The notes under the pieces are model-generated. The model was given only the letters and a program-made list of their open reading frames with translations. It made no database searches and was not told the DNA's origin. From Caldilinea sp. CFX5 (GTDB taxonomy: Bacteria; Chloroflexota; Anaerolineae; Caldilineales; Caldilineaceae), in contig QWII01000185.1 in assembly GCA_021405325.1 (NCBI GenBank), positions 1 to 8,526 of the forward strand: DNA of 8,526 nt, written 5' to 3'. Position 1 is the stretch's first letter, and every line of letters begins with the position of its first letter. Shown in pieces: positions 1-7,480 of the stretch. The translations under genes and the position numbers were made by a program.

Positions 1-615
1 AATGTCATCACCATACTTTTTCGCCAGCCGCCAGACGCTACGCTTGGCATTCTCCACATCCGGTGTAAAGAGGCTCGTATTGGGGCGCAGTTGGTGGCGT
101 GTATTGACCAGCGCATCACCGCTGATCAGCACGCGACTCATTTTGTGGAGCAGCGCAATGTGACCGGGCGTGTGGCCGGGGGTGTGGATCACGATAAAGC
201 CTTCGGCCAGTTCCTGTCCATCTACCAGCAATTCATCGGGCGTCAGCGCCGGCGGACGGAACGCCGGAAAGCGACCCAAAAACCAGAGGAAAGGGCGCAG
301 CGGCCAGGTGGAGCGCCGGCGCTGGGGCTCTTCCAACCAGAACTTTTCGACTGTGTGACAGGCCACTTGCGCGCCCGTCGCCCGCTTCAAGGGCGCGGCG
401 CTGCCGGCGTGATCAAGATCGGCGTGGGTAAGGACAATCCGCCGTAGATTGTGATCAGCATAACCCCGTTGCCGCAACACCCGGAGGATCGTCTCGGTTT
501 GACCGGGGTAGCCGGTGTCGATCAAGGTTGCGCCGCCCTGCCATTCATACAAAAAGCAATGAACATTGTCCCCAATTTCGTCGATCTGCCAAAGGCCGGT
601 GGTGATTTCGTGCAT
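1..615 (-). CDS. MBL-fold metallo-hydrolase (C-terminus beyond window)
   Basis: Partial gene: 205 codons are visible from an ATG at 613-615 and the frame runs off the window at base 1. The protein shows the metallo-beta-lactamase fold signature: THADLDHAG at residues 63-71 (an HxDxDH variant of the usual HxHxDH), HTPGHTPGH at 144-152 and SGDA with the bridging Asp167. The N-terminus (MHEITTGLWQIDEIGDNVH) has the usual beta-strand opening of these hydrolases, so the start is well placed although no Shine-Dalgarno precedes it: a repeat array ends 4 nt upstream of the ATG. The family hydrolyses thioesters, lactones, phosphodiesters and similar bonds using two metal ions in the cytoplasm; the substrate here cannot be told. 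It is co-directional with lepB, deoC and the small gene, but the 127-bp repeat-filled gap leaves operon membership uncertain. Confidence 0.9.
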   Translation of the reverse strand, partial: MHEITTGLWQIDEIGDNVHCFLYEWQGGATLIDTGYPGQTETILRVLRQRGYADHNLRRIVLTHADLDHAGSAAPLKRATGAQVACHTVEKFWLEEPQRRRSTWPLRPFLWFLGRFPAFRPPALTPDELLVDGQELAEGFIVIHTPGHTPGHIALLHKMSRVLISGDALVNTRHQLRPNTSLFTPDVENAKRSVWRLAKKYGDDI

Positions 616-619
616 AGAA

Positions 620-741
620 GTTGGTCGCGTAGTCGGTTGGTCGCGTAGTCGGTTGGTCGCGTAGTCGGTTGGTCGCGTGGTTGTTTGGCCTGACGGGCTA
701 CCAGACTACGCGACCAATCGACCACGCGACCAATCGACTAC
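620..741. repeat. 16-bp direct and inverted repeat array
   Basis: Three exact tandem copies of GTTGGTCGCGTAGTCG lie at 620-635, 636-651 and 652-667, followed by a diverged fourth at 668-683. After a ~20-bp unique spacer the same unit returns inverted and slightly changed at 705-719 and 720-735, with a partial copy to 741. The opposing arms can pair over two or more units with about one mismatch per unit, so a transcript from the minus strand could form a long hairpin. The array fills the whole gap between the stop codon of the gene at 743-1036 and the start of the MBL gene. It is probably a non-coding intergenic repeat; the frame crossing it reads as RDQ/TT repeats and does not look like a protein. 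Confidence 0.9.
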
Positions 742-742
742 A

Positions 743-1036
743 TTAATAACGGGCAAATTGAAAATCGTAGCGGTCGCCGGCCAAATGGCGCAGGCGGGCG
801 CGTGGGTGGTCAATGGCCTCGTCAAGTTCACGGATGGTGAGACCGGTGCATTCCGCCAATTTGCTCACGGTGTGGAAAGATTCGTCCGTCAACTTGAAGA
901 TATATTCCCGCTGCTCTTCGTCCAGTTTGAAACCGACGCAAGCGGTGAGCGGCGCTTGCAACAGCCCTTCCCGGCAGCGGGTGCAGCGCCAGGCGTGGGC
1001 AATCAAGAGCGGAAAATCGCGTACACGAGCGGCCAT
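743..1036 (-). CDS. small cysteine-containing protein, unknown function
   Basis: 97 residues, family not recognised. Cys18 and Cys21 form a CxxC pair, with further cysteines at 33 and 62, so a small metal site or redox pair is possible but a full zinc knuckle is not evident. Roughly residues 49-85 (LTDESFHTVSKLAECTGLTI and onwards) look helical and could be a helix-turn-helix-like unit; this is inference from appearance only. The start is well supported: the deoC stop and this ATG overlap as TGATG, and GGAGAAGG inside the last deoC codons sits 6 nt before the ATG. Translation is therefore likely coupled to deoC, which suggests co-expression. The stop codon touches the repeat array at 620-741. 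Confidence 0.75.
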   Translation of the reverse strand: MAARVRDFPLLIAHAWRCTRCREGLLQAPLTACVGFKLDEEQREYIFKLTDESFHTVSKLAECTGLTIRELDEAIDHPRARLRHLAGDRYDFQFARY

Positions 1037-1812
1037 CAGTAACCTTCTCCGGTTGGTACAGCAACGCCCTGCATGATCTTGACACCGGCGCTGGCGCCCA
1101 AGCGGGTGGCGCCGGCGGCGATCATCTGTTGGGCATCCAGCGTCGTGCGAATGCCGCCGGCGGCTTTGACCCCCATGGTGGGGCCGACGGTTCGGCGCAT
1201 CAACTGCACATCGGCCATGGTGGCGCCGCCGCCGTTAAAGCCGGTGGCGGTCTTGACAAAATCAGCGCCGGCTTCCTGCGTCAGGAGCGAGGCCGCGACT
1301 TTTTCGGCTTCCGTCAACAAAAAGGTTTCGATGATGACTTTGACCACGACGCCCTGCGGTTTGGCGGCGGCCACCACGGCCGCAATATCGTCGTAGACCA
1401 GTTGATACGCCTGATCTTTTAAGCGACCGATATTGAGCACCATGTCCACTTCCTGGGCGCCCTGCCGGATCACCGCGGCAGCTTCAACCGCTTTGACTTC
1501 GGTCAAGGTGGCGCCCAAGGGGAACCCCGCCACCGTACAGGTCTTGACCGTGGAACCGGCCAGCAATTCGGCGCAGAGCGTCACCCAGGTCGGGTTGACA
1601 CAGACGCTGGCAAAGCGGTAGGTCAGCGCTTCCTGACACAACTGGCGAATCTGGCTTTCCGTCGCTTCCGGTTTGAGCAAAGTGTGGTCAATATAGCTTG
1701 CCATCTGCGCGGCGGACAAAACCGGCACAGCCAATTCCGCTGCCGGCGGCGCCGCGGCTAACAATTGGTGCGTCTTTTCTTGAATGCGTGCTGCTAAGGC
1801 TGCTTGTGACAT
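1036..1812 (-). CDS. deoC: deoxyribose-phosphate aldolase
   Basis: 258 residues. The enzyme (EC 4.1.2.4) cleaves 2-deoxyribose 5-phosphate to glyceraldehyde 3-phosphate and acetaldehyde in the cytosol, the last step of deoxynucleoside catabolism. Visible signatures of the class I aldolase TIM barrel: [12 protein letters not shown] (40-51), EVDMVLNIG (121-129, with the catalytic Asp123), FVKTATGF (Schiff-base Lys187) and [10 protein letters not shown] (second active-site Lys216). Residues 1-38 are an Ala-rich helical extension before the barrel. The frame is open upstream to a TTG at 1828-1830, but AGGA lies 7 nt before the ATG at 1810-1812, so that ATG is preferred. The gene follows lepB by 51 bp with a small palindrome between them, and overlaps the next gene by one base. 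No other deo genes are in the window. Confidence 0.96.
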   Translation of the reverse strand: MSQAALAARIQEKTHQLLAAAPPAAELAVPVLSAAQMASYIDHTLLKPEATESQIRQLCQEALTYRFASVCVNPTWVTLCAELLAGSTVKTCTVAGFPLGATLTEVKAVEAAAVIRQGAQEVDMVLNIGRLKDQAYQLVYDDIAAVVAAAKPQGVVVKVIIETFLLTEAEKVAASLLTQEAGADFVKTATGFNGGGATMADVQLMRRTVGPTMGVKAAGGIRTTLDAQQMIAAGATRLGASAGVKIMQGVAVPTGEGY

Positions 1813-1831
1813 GATCTTTCCTAAACTCAAG

Positions 1832-1846
1832 CGTCCCTACGGGACG
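1832..1846. repeat. short palindrome between lepB and deoC
   Basis: CGTCCC TAC GGGACG forms a perfect 6-bp stem with a 3-nt loop in the 51-bp gap between the lepB stop and the deoC start. No T-run follows it on the minus strand, so it is not a classical terminator. It may be a dispersed REP-like palindrome or a weak mRNA processing/stability site within a lepB-deoC transcript. Confidence 0.6.
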
Positions 1847-1863
1847 AAATGGCGTCGCAACCC

Positions 1864-2547
1864 CTAGGGCGTACTTTGACTGACACTGGCTGGTTGCCCC
1901 GGTTCCAGCTTGTAATGGGTGATGAAGCCCCATTTGTCAAAAGGCCAGACACGCAGCCAGGCTTGCCCCACAATTAACTCTTCGGGAATCGGGCCAATGC
2001 GCCGGCTGTCACTGGAGTTACCGCGATTATCGCCCATGACAAAGAGGTGATTGGGCGGCACAATTTCCGGGCCGTAGTTGTCGCGGAAGGGATTGGTGGC
2101 ATACGGCTCGGCCAGCACCTCGCCATTCACGTAGACCGTCTGGTCGCGCACTTCAACCTCATCCCCCGGTAGGCCGATGACCCGCTTGATATAATCTTCT
2201 TCCACATTGCCGGGATTGTGGAAGACAATCACCTCGCCGCGCGAGGGTTCGCCGAACTTAAAAGCCAGCTTATTGACCAGAATAAATTGACCTTCGCGGA
2301 AATTGGGTTCCATGGAGTGGCTTTCAATCCGATAGTTTTGAATCACCACGCGGATGAGCAGAAAGATGACGAGCGAGAGGACAATGGTCTCCAACAATTC
2401 GCGGAGGAGTAACCAGAGCGTTGCCGGTTGATTGACTTCGGCCGGGGCGCTGGCGGGCGGCTCGTTGAGCGTAAGATCATGTAGCGGTTGGGGATAATCC
2501 GTTTGTAAGGCATACGGGTCATTGGCATTTTGGGTTGACTTCGTCAT
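1864..2547 (-). CDS. lepB: signal peptidase I
   Basis: 227 residues. The membrane-bound serine protease (EC 3.4.21.89) removes signal peptides from secreted proteins on the outer face of the cytoplasmic membrane. A cytoplasmic N-terminal tail (1-43) is followed by one membrane segment (about 44-68, LWLLLRELLETIVLSLVIFL and on). The catalytic Ser78 lies in SHSMEPN and the general base Lys121 in DYIKRVIGLPGDEV; box E is GDNRGNSSDSR at 172-182. The length fits a single-TM Gram-positive-like SPase I. The frame is open 36 codons further upstream, but that stretch does not resemble the family, so the ATG at 2545-2547 is chosen. The nearest Shine-Dalgarno-like run, GAGGAG, lies 15 nt upstream, which is unusually far. 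The gene has its own promoter (2718-2746) and probably leads a transcript into deoC. Confidence 0.96.
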   Translation of the reverse strand: MTKSTQNANDPYALQTDYPQPLHDLTLNEPPASAPAEVNQPATLWLLLRELLETIVLSLVIFLLIRVVIQNYRIESHSMEPNFREGQFILVNKLAFKFGEPSRGEVIVFHNPGNVEEDYIKRVIGLPGDEVEVRDQTVYVNGEVLAEPYATNPFRDNYGPEIVPPNHLFVMGDNRGNSSDSRRIGPIPEELIVGQAWLRVWPFDKWGFITHYKLEPGQPASVSQSTP

Positions 2548-2711
2548 AAAAAACGTACTTTGCTCCTCATTACACACACTGTGCCGGTCACAGGGTTTTC
2601 TCCGGCAATGTGAAAGCGGGGTAAAAGCGCTGGGGTTGCCTGTTCTTTGCAACAACTACCAGTCACCGTAACACTACCGGCCACCCTAATACAGATGACA
2701 CGACCGCCAAC

Positions 2712-2746
2712 CGGTGCAGTATAGCACCGACGCCGAAAAGGCACAA
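2712..2746 (-). promoter_or_regulatory. sigma70-type promoter of lepB with an overlapping palindrome
   Basis: On the minus strand TTGTGC (2741-2746) and TATACT (2718-2723) are separated by exactly 17 bp, a good match to a housekeeping promoter. The -10 box is the loop of a perfect inverted repeat: CGGTGC (2712-2717) and GCACCG (2724-2729) flank it, which could be an operator or chance. Transcription from here would give a leader of about 160 nt before the lepB ATG. I recognise no riboswitch in that leader; a GTTGC/GCAAC stem is possible. Confidence 0.65.
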
Positions 2747-2787
2747 GCTAGCTACCCTGAACTTCCTGATTTGAGGATAATCCAAAG

Positions 2788-2923
2788 CCCAAAGTCAGCA
2801 CTATCCCAAAAATAACCCAAATAACCCAAAGGTTATGCCAACATATGCCAATATTCCCAAACCGTTTCCCAAATATGCCAATTTTATCCCAAGAATAACC
2901 CAAAAATATCCCAATTATCCCAA
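2788..2923 (-). repeat. helically spaced TTGGG/TTGGC motif array
   Basis: Read on the minus strand, TTGGG or TTGGC occurs twelve times; on plus coordinates the copies begin at 2805, 2816, 2825, 2837, 2847, 2856, 2868, 2877, 2888, 2899, 2910 and 2919, with an outlier at 2788. Nine copies carry GGG and three GGC, usually followed by ATA or TTA. Intervals are 9-12 bp and average 10.4 bp. The stretch is much more AT-rich than its surroundings. The open frame across it (2748-2987) reads as Ile/Gly/Phe repeats generated by the motif and is probably not a gene. It lies about 60 bp upstream of the lepB -35 box and downstream of the COG2865-type gene. Confidence 0.8.
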
Positions 2924-3005
2924 AAATACTAAGTAAACCGACGCCCCTGCGCGTGCGATTGACTGACACCGGACTACGCGACTTCACGACTATGGATTGC
3001 TGATA

Positions 3006-4382
3006 CTATTTGAGAATGTAGCGTGTACCCCGTTTATCGCCAATTTTGAGGACGACCCCTTTGGTCACCAGATCCGCCAGATCGAGCCGTAATGTTTCAG
3101 CGCCGACATGGGGACAGAGATCACGATAGTCGCGATTGGTAATGGCGCCATAGCGTTGTAGAAATTCAATCGCCTTCATCTGGCGCTCATTCATGTTCTG
3201 TTCCCAGGTGGGCATGACCCGCTTGGCGTCCTGGTTGCTGTAGAGGATGACGGTAAAGCGATGGCCTTTGGCTTCAAAGGTGGGGGGCGGATGGCCGCTG
3301 TTGACCATGGCTTCGATCATGTGGTCGATCCCCAAACCCAACTCTTCGATGTAGCCCCAGTGATACAGGCCATTGACAATGCGCGGGTTGCGGCTGTAAT
3401 GTTCATCGACAATGTTGTCGAGCGTAATATGGGCCGGCAAGCCGCCGGGGCTGGTGATCTCCAAACGGTCGGTGTACATGCGGATTTCAATACTGCGCCC
3501 GGTCAGGTGGTAGTCGCGATGGGCCACGGCATTGACCAACGCTTCGCGCACGGCGGATTCGGGATACTCGGTCTCTTCATGGCGTTGCAGACCGCGCACC
3601 ACCGCCCGTTTGTCCATCTCTTCCCAGAGGACCCGCCAGGCGCGGTCAATAATTTTGGGTAAAGAGCCGACCAATTCCTCGCGCCGGCCGTAGCCAAACG
3701 TACCGCCGGGACCACGCGGTTGGGTATCACTAAACTTCACAAAGACCGCGCGACTGTGGGGCAGGAAAAATTGTGGCTCTTTGCCAAAGAGAAGGAGGCC
3801 GCTCACCGTTGGTTTGCGGTCAGGCGTCATGGCGCCGATCTGTTGTAAGAGTTTGTCTTTGGGCAACACATCGGAGCGGGGACTGCGCTTCTGGCGCCGC
3901 TCCATATACTCGGCAATGACATCTTCGTCCAGGTCATCGCGGTTGGCGCCGGGCACTTCCTGTAACTCAAAGTCGGCGGTGGGGCGGTTCGCCATCAAGT
4001 GTTCAAAATCATGGCCTTGCAGCGGTTGATTCTCGGCGCCCCGGCGCACCAACACTCGCCCATCCCACAAGGTATGGACGGCGTTGCTGCGTTCGACGCG
4101 CAAGAGGATCACGCTGCCGCCGGAAACCTGTTCCTGCTGCCATTCGGTATGCACCGGCGGGCGACAGAGCCGCAGCGCCGCTTGCAACGCATCTTCCGCC
4201 TCATCGGGCGCCAAAAAGTGACTGACATAGCCTTCGGGGGTCATGCCTAGTACCAGGGTGCCGCCTTCCCCGTTGGCGAAGGCGACCAACGTCGCTGCGA
4301 TTGCTTCCGGTTCAATATCGGCCAAAAAGGCCCATTTTTGACCCGGCGCCTGTTTTGCCACGGTTTGCACAACTGCCATCAT
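3006..4382 (-). CDS. AlbA_2 / HATPase / winged-helix protein (COG2865 type)
   Basis: 458 residues with the three-part layout of proteins often labelled 'ATP-binding protein' or 'putative transcriptional regulator/RecG-like'. The N-terminal AlbA_2 (Schlafen-type) domain spans about 20-130, with the characteristic FANGEGGTLVLGM at 35-47. A GHKL-like ATPase half-site spans about 270-380: REALVNAVAHRDY (279-291) is the N-box, followed by LEITSPGGLP (307-316) and ELGLGIDHM (347-355). A winged-helix tail is at about 395-458. The family is thought to bind nucleic acid and ATP; specific roles are mostly unknown. Two ATGs are adjacent: AAGGA lies 7 nt before the second (4377-4379) and only 4 nt before the first, so the second may be the real start. 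The gene follows the Rpn-like remnant by 18 bp. Confidence 0.9.
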   Translation of the reverse strand: MMAVVQTVAKQAPGQKWAFLADIEPEAIAATLVAFANGEGGTLVLGMTPEGYVSHFLAPDEAEDALQAALRLCRPPVHTEWQQEQVSGGSVILLRVERSNAVHTLWDGRVLVRRGAENQPLQGHDFEHLMANRPTADFELQEVPGANRDDLDEDVIAEYMERRQKRSPRSDVLPKDKLLQQIGAMTPDRKPTVSGLLLFGKEPQFFLPHSRAVFVKFSDTQPRGPGGTFGYGRREELVGSLPKIIDRAWRVLWEEMDKRAVVRGLQRHEETEYPESAVREALVNAVAHRDYHLTGRSIEIRMYTDRLEITSPGGLPAHITLDNIVDEHYSRNPRIVNGLYHWGYIEELGLGIDHMIEAMVNSGHPPPTFEAKGHRFTVILYSNQDAKRVMPTWEQNMNERQMKAIEFLQRYGAITNRDYRDLCPHVGAETLRLDLADLVTKGVVLKIGDKRGTRYILK

Positions 4383-4400
4383 TTCGTCCTTGGGTTGTGG

Positions 4401-4508
4401 TTAGCGCTGAACACCGGCTTCTACAAAGAAGAAGGCCATGAACTGGGGGAAAAACCGTTCGACAATTTCTTGCCAGGAGCTGTCATAATCGGAACGACGT
4501 TTCACCAT
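4401..4508 (-). pseudogene. remnant of an Rpn-like / PD-(D/E)XK nuclease-type protein (N-terminus only)
   Basis: A 35-codon open frame from an ATG at 4506-4508 to a TAA at 4401-4403. Residues 7-29 (DYDSSWQEIVERFFPQFMAF and on) match my memory of the opening of the large family of Rpn-type 'cytosolic/putative transposase' proteins, where D-Y-D-x-x-W-K/Q-x-x-I-E-x-x-F-P-x-F-x-x-F-F-F is typical and the full protein runs to roughly 300 residues. The match stops after FFF: the last six residues (EAGVQR) and the stop are not family-like, and nothing downstream continues it before the next gene. No Shine-Dalgarno is visible. It is best read as a deletion remnant; a functional micro-protein coupled to the gene 18 bp downstream is less likely. 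Confidence 0.6.
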
Positions 4509-4522
4509 AAGCATTAAGCTGG

Positions 4523-4629
4523 GCCACCCTGCCCTGAAGATAACGGGGCTGCCGCAGATTGCGCAGATGAAAACCTTAGAAAAATCTTTGGAATCTGCGG
4601 CAGCCCCGTTATCTTCAGGGCAGGGTGGC
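4523..4629. repeat. perfect 38-bp inverted repeat with 31-nt loop after gyrA
   Basis: The arms at 4523-4560 and 4592-4629 are perfect reverse complements over 38 bp and enclose a 31-nt, A-rich spacer (4561-4591). The inner end of the left arm is followed by a second CGCAGAT 9 bp later (4553-4559, 4562-4568). The right arm begins 11 bp after the gyrA stop codon, so a gyrA transcript would end in a very stable hairpin. The minus-strand sequence beyond it (CCCAGCTTAATGC) has no U-run, so it is not a standard intrinsic terminator. It could be a REP/MITE-like element or a 3'-end stabiliser. No clear target-site duplication flanks it. Confidence 0.93.
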
Positions 4630-4640
4630 TGTGGATCACT

Positions 4641-7379
4641 TTACGCAGTTGGCTCGGGTAAGGTTTCTACTTCGTCGGTAATGGCGGTTGCTACTTCGCC
4701 ATCATCGACGGGGCCGGCGCTGACCGAGAGAGCCACCCCATTGGCGGCGGTCTCCTCAATCGCCTGGCTTCCATTGGCCAACTCGGCGCCCTCTACGCCA
4801 CGGGTCAAATCCTCATGGGTAATCACCGCAATGGCCGCCACCGCGTCTTCCTCCTGCATCTTGACAATGCGCACGCCACGAGTGGCGCGGCCCATCTGGC
4901 TAATGCCGCGCACTTCGGTCCGTAACACAATGCCCTGACTGGTCATGAGCGTGATTTGGTCTTGCGGATGCACGACGCGCGCCGCCACAATGGCGCCGAT
5001 TTCGCCCAAGCGGGTGTGATCGGTTGTCCACATGCCCTGGGTATAGCGGCCCTTGGCGTTGTACTCTTCCAGCGACACCCGTTTGCCCCAGCCCCGTTCA
5101 TGGATCACAAAGAGATCATGATCCGGCTTGACGACATCCATGCTGACAATGGCGTCATCGTCGAGCAAGCGCATGGCCATCACACCGGCGGCGCTGCGGC
5201 CCATGGGGCGGACATTATCTTCATGGAAACGGAGCGCCTTGCCGTTGCGGGTGACAATGATAAATTCCTCGTTGCCATTGGTCAAGCGCGCCCAGTCGAG
5301 CGAATCGCCGGGGTCGAGGCTCATGGCCAGCAGACCGACCGAGCGGATATTACTAAAGACGCTCAACTCCATGCGTTTGATACGCGCCTGCCGCGTGATC
5401 AGGGTGATATATTCGGCCTGCTCAAAGTCGGGGACGATCACCATCGTCGAGACCGTCTCATCGGGCTGCAAGTTGAGGAAGTTGGCAATATGGGCGCCGC
5501 GCGCGGTGCGACTGGCTTCGGGCAACTCGTAGACTTTGTTGCTGTAGACCCGTCCCTTGTTGGTAAAGAGCAGAATGTTGTCCAGGTTACGAGCAAAGAG
5601 CAGGTTGATCACCTCATCTTCTTCACGCGTCGTCATGCCTTTGATGCCCCGTCCGCCGCGCCCTTGCGCCCGGAAGGTTTCAGCCTTCATGCGCTTGATA
5701 TAGGCGCCGGCGCTGTAGCTGATCAACATGTTGTCGTTGGCGATCAGATCCTCGTCGTTGAGTTCGCCGTTGGCGTCATGGGCGATCATGGTGCGCCGGC
5801 CATCGCCAAATTTCTCTTTGAGCAGCAGAATATCTTCGCGAATCAGCCCGCGAATCTTGTGCGGGTTGGCGAGCAGATCCTCGAAGTAGGCAATGCGCGC
5901 CATGATCTCCTGATACTCGTCTTCGATCTTCTGCCGTTCCAGAGCGGCCAGGCGGCGCAACTGCATATCGAGAATCGCCTGCGCCTGTACCTGGCTCAAG
6001 CCAAAGCGCTCCATCAAGCCGGTGCGGGCGGCGTCAGCGCTATCGCTGCTGCGGATCAGTTGGATCACTTCGTCGAGGAACTCCAACGCAATGCGCAAGC
6101 CTTCCAAGATGTGGGCGCGTTCGCGCGCCTTGGCCAGTTGGAAGCGGGTGCGGCGGGTGATGACCTCGAAGCGATGGTCAACATAGATGATCAGCGCACG
6201 CCGCAGACCCAACGTGGCCGGCTCACCATTGACCAGCGCCAGCGTGTTGACGCCAAAGGAGGTCTGGAGCGCCGTATGTTTGAAGAGTTGATTGCGCACC
6301 TTCTTGGGTGCGGCGCCCCGCTTGAGTTCGATGACAATGCGCATCCCCGTGCGATCACTCTCGTCGCGCAGGTCGCTGATCTGGTCGAGCTTGCCTTCGC
6401 GCACCAGTTCGGCAATGCGTTCAATCAACATCGATTTGTTGACTTGATAGGGGATCTCGGTGACGAGAATGCGGAACCGTTCGCCTTTGTTTTCTTCGAT
6501 TTCAGTTTTGGCGCGGATCATCACCTTGCCGCGCCCGGTGGCAAAGGCTTGCTTGATGCCTTCCGTGCCGAGGATAATGCCACCCGTGGGGAAGTCCGGC
6601 CCCTTGACAAAGGTCATCAACTCTTCCAGGCCGATCTCTTCGCGGGTATCCCAACGGTCGATGACGTAAACCACCGCATCGGCAATTTCGCTGAGATTAT
6701 GGGGCGGAATGTTGGTCGCCATACCGACGGCGATACCGCTGGTGCCGTTGACCAATAGGTTCGGCAACATGGCCGGCAACACTTGCGGCTCTTCCAGGCT
6801 ATCATCAAAGTTCGGGTTCCAGTCCACCGTATCCATCTCGATGTCCTGGAGCATCGGGTCGGCAATGCGCGCCAGGCGGGCTTCGGTGTAACGCATGGCG
6901 GCCGGGCTGTCGCCATCGACCGAACCGAAGTTGCCCTGACCATCCACCAGCGGATAGCGCAAGCTGAAATCTTGCGCCATGCGCGCCATGGCATCATAGA
7001 CCGCCGTGTCGCCGTGGGGGTGATATTTACCCAACACTTCACCGACGATACGCGCGCTCTTTTTGTACGGGCTGCTGGGGGATAACCCCATGTCGTGCAT
7101 CGCATAGAGAATGCGACGATGGACCGGCTTTAACCCATCACGCGCATCCGGCAGCGCCCGCGCCACAATGACGCTCATGGCATAGTCGAGATAGCTGGCC
7201 CGCATCTCGCTTTCAATCGAGATGGGGCGCACATTGCCGATCAAGATGCCACTGCCGTTGGCGCTCCCATTCACACTGCCATTGCCGTTGTTCGCGCCAT
7301 TGACGCTCACTATCGCCATTTCCGGCGCCATTTCGGGCAAGCCTTGCCCGTCGCCATTCATTTCAGGACGTTCCTCCAT
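4641..7379 (-). CDS. gyrA: DNA gyrase subunit A
   Basis: 912 residues. GyrA is the DNA-cleaving subunit of the A2B2 gyrase that introduces negative supercoils using [24 protein letters not shown] begins near residue 62; the catalytic Tyr164 lies in AAMRYTE and corresponds to E. coli Tyr122. The quinolone-resistance region [10 protein letters not shown] has Thr125 and Asp129 at the E. coli Ser83 and Asp87 positions. The GyrA box [10 protein letters not shown] (572-581) opens the C-terminal pinwheel and separates it from ParC. Relative to E. coli there is an extra ~40 residues at the N-terminus, including an Asn/Gly/Ser-rich tract (27-44), and a low-complexity acidic tail from about 860. AGGAG lies 7 nt before the ATG at 7377-7379. 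gyrB is not in the window. The plus-strand open frame of about 600 codons inside it is a shadow. Confidence 0.98.
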   Translation of the reverse strand: MEERPEMNGDGQGLPEMAPEMAIVSVNGANNGNGSVNGSANGSGILIGNVRPISIESEMRASYLDYAMSVIVARALPDARDGLKPVHRRILYAMHDMGLSPSSPYKKSARIVGEVLGKYHPHGDTAVYDAMARMAQDFSLRYPLVDGQGNFGSVDGDSPAAMRYTEARLARIADPMLQDIEMDTVDWNPNFDDSLEEPQVLPAMLPNLLVNGTSGIAVGMATNIPPHNLSEIADAVVYVIDRWDTREEIGLEELMTFVKGPDFPTGGIILGTEGIKQAFATGRGKVMIRAKTEIEENKGERFRILVTEIPYQVNKSMLIERIAELVREGKLDQISDLRDESDRTGMRIVIELKRGAAPKKVRNQLFKHTALQTSFGVNTLALVNGEPATLGLRRALIIYVDHRFEVITRRTRFQLAKARERAHILEGLRIALEFLDEVIQLIRSSDSADAARTGLMERFGLSQVQAQAILDMQLRRLAALERQKIEDEYQEIMARIAYFEDLLANPHKIRGLIREDILLLKEKFGDGRRTMIAHDANGELNDEDLIANDNMLISYSAGAYIKRMKAETFRAQGRGGRGIKGMTTREEDEVINLLFARNLDNILLFTNKGRVYSNKVYELPEASRTARGAHIANFLNLQPDETVSTMVIVPDFEQAEYITLITRQARIKRMELSVFSNIRSVGLLAMSLDPGDSLDWARLTNGNEEFIIVTRNGKALRFHEDNVRPMGRSAAGVMAMRLLDDDAIVSMDVVKPDHDLFVIHERGWGKRVSLEEYNAKGRYTQGMWTTDHTRLGEIGAIVAARVVHPQDQITLMTSQGIVLRTEVRGISQMGRATRGVRIVKMQEEDAVAAIAVITHEDLTRGVEGAELANGSQAIEETAANGVALSVSAGPVDDGEVATAITDEVETLPEPTA

Positions 7380-7445
7380 GCAACCACTCCTGGCAAAAAT
7401 TCAACTGCTCCATGATAGGGCGCAAAGAAGCAGGCAGGCCGTAAT

Positions 7446-7480
7446 CACAAACCAAGTTTCTGCCAGAAACCTGGTTTGTG
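7446..7480. repeat. 16-bp inverted repeat in the gyrA leader
   Basis: CACAAACCAAGTTTCT (7446-7461) and its near-perfect reverse complement (7465-7480; one mismatch) enclose the 3-nt loop GCC. In a gyrA transcript from the promoter at 7556-7585 this would be a strong hairpin ending about 66 nt before the start codon. No U-run follows. It may be a dispersed intergenic palindrome or a leader structure affecting gyrA expression. Confidence 0.8.

Larger units (their letters stand above)
2548..3005. other. intergenic region between the AlbA/ATPase gene and lepB
   Basis: 458 bp without a convincing gene. In order on the minus strand it holds: a copy of GACTACGCGAC (2972-2982), which is also found in the 620-741 array; the TTGGG array; the lepB promoter; and the long lepB leader. 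No U-run terminator is visible behind the stop at 3006. Confidence 0.7.

Noticed and set aside
91..447. 118-codon plus-strand frame
   Set aside because: Antisense to the MBL-fold gene, whose metal-binding motifs are clear on the minus strand.
620..741. CRISPR array
   Set aside because: The 16-bp units are contiguous with no spacers, and some copies are inverted.
1813..1830. TTG start for deoC six codons upstream
   Set aside because: The ATG at 1810-1812 has AGGA at proper spacing; the TTG overlaps the palindrome region and has no better site.
2548..2655. 36-codon upstream extension of lepB
   Set aside because: The extension is unlike SPase I N-termini and lies in the promoter leader; the ATG at 2545-2547 gives a normal length, although its Shine-Dalgarno spacing is long.
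2748..2987. 79-codon minus-strand frame with Ile/Gly/Phe repeats
   Set aside because: Its composition follows directly from the TTGGG(A/T)TA motif array, and it has no recognisable domain.
4523..4629. Intrinsic terminator of gyrA
   Set aside because: The hairpin is very long with a 31-nt loop and no U-run follows on the minus strand; kept as an inverted repeat without a terminator call.
4956..6758. 600-codon open frame on the plus strand
   Set aside because: It lies entirely antisense to gyrA, has no family-like sequence (His/Asp/Gln/Gly-rich, typical of the complement of a GC-rich gene) and gyrA is unambiguous.
6990..7010. Quinolone-resistance mutation in GyrA (Thr at the Ser83 position)
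   Set aside because: Thr occurs naturally at this position in many bacteria and Asp129 (Asp87 position) is intact, so no resistance claim is justified.
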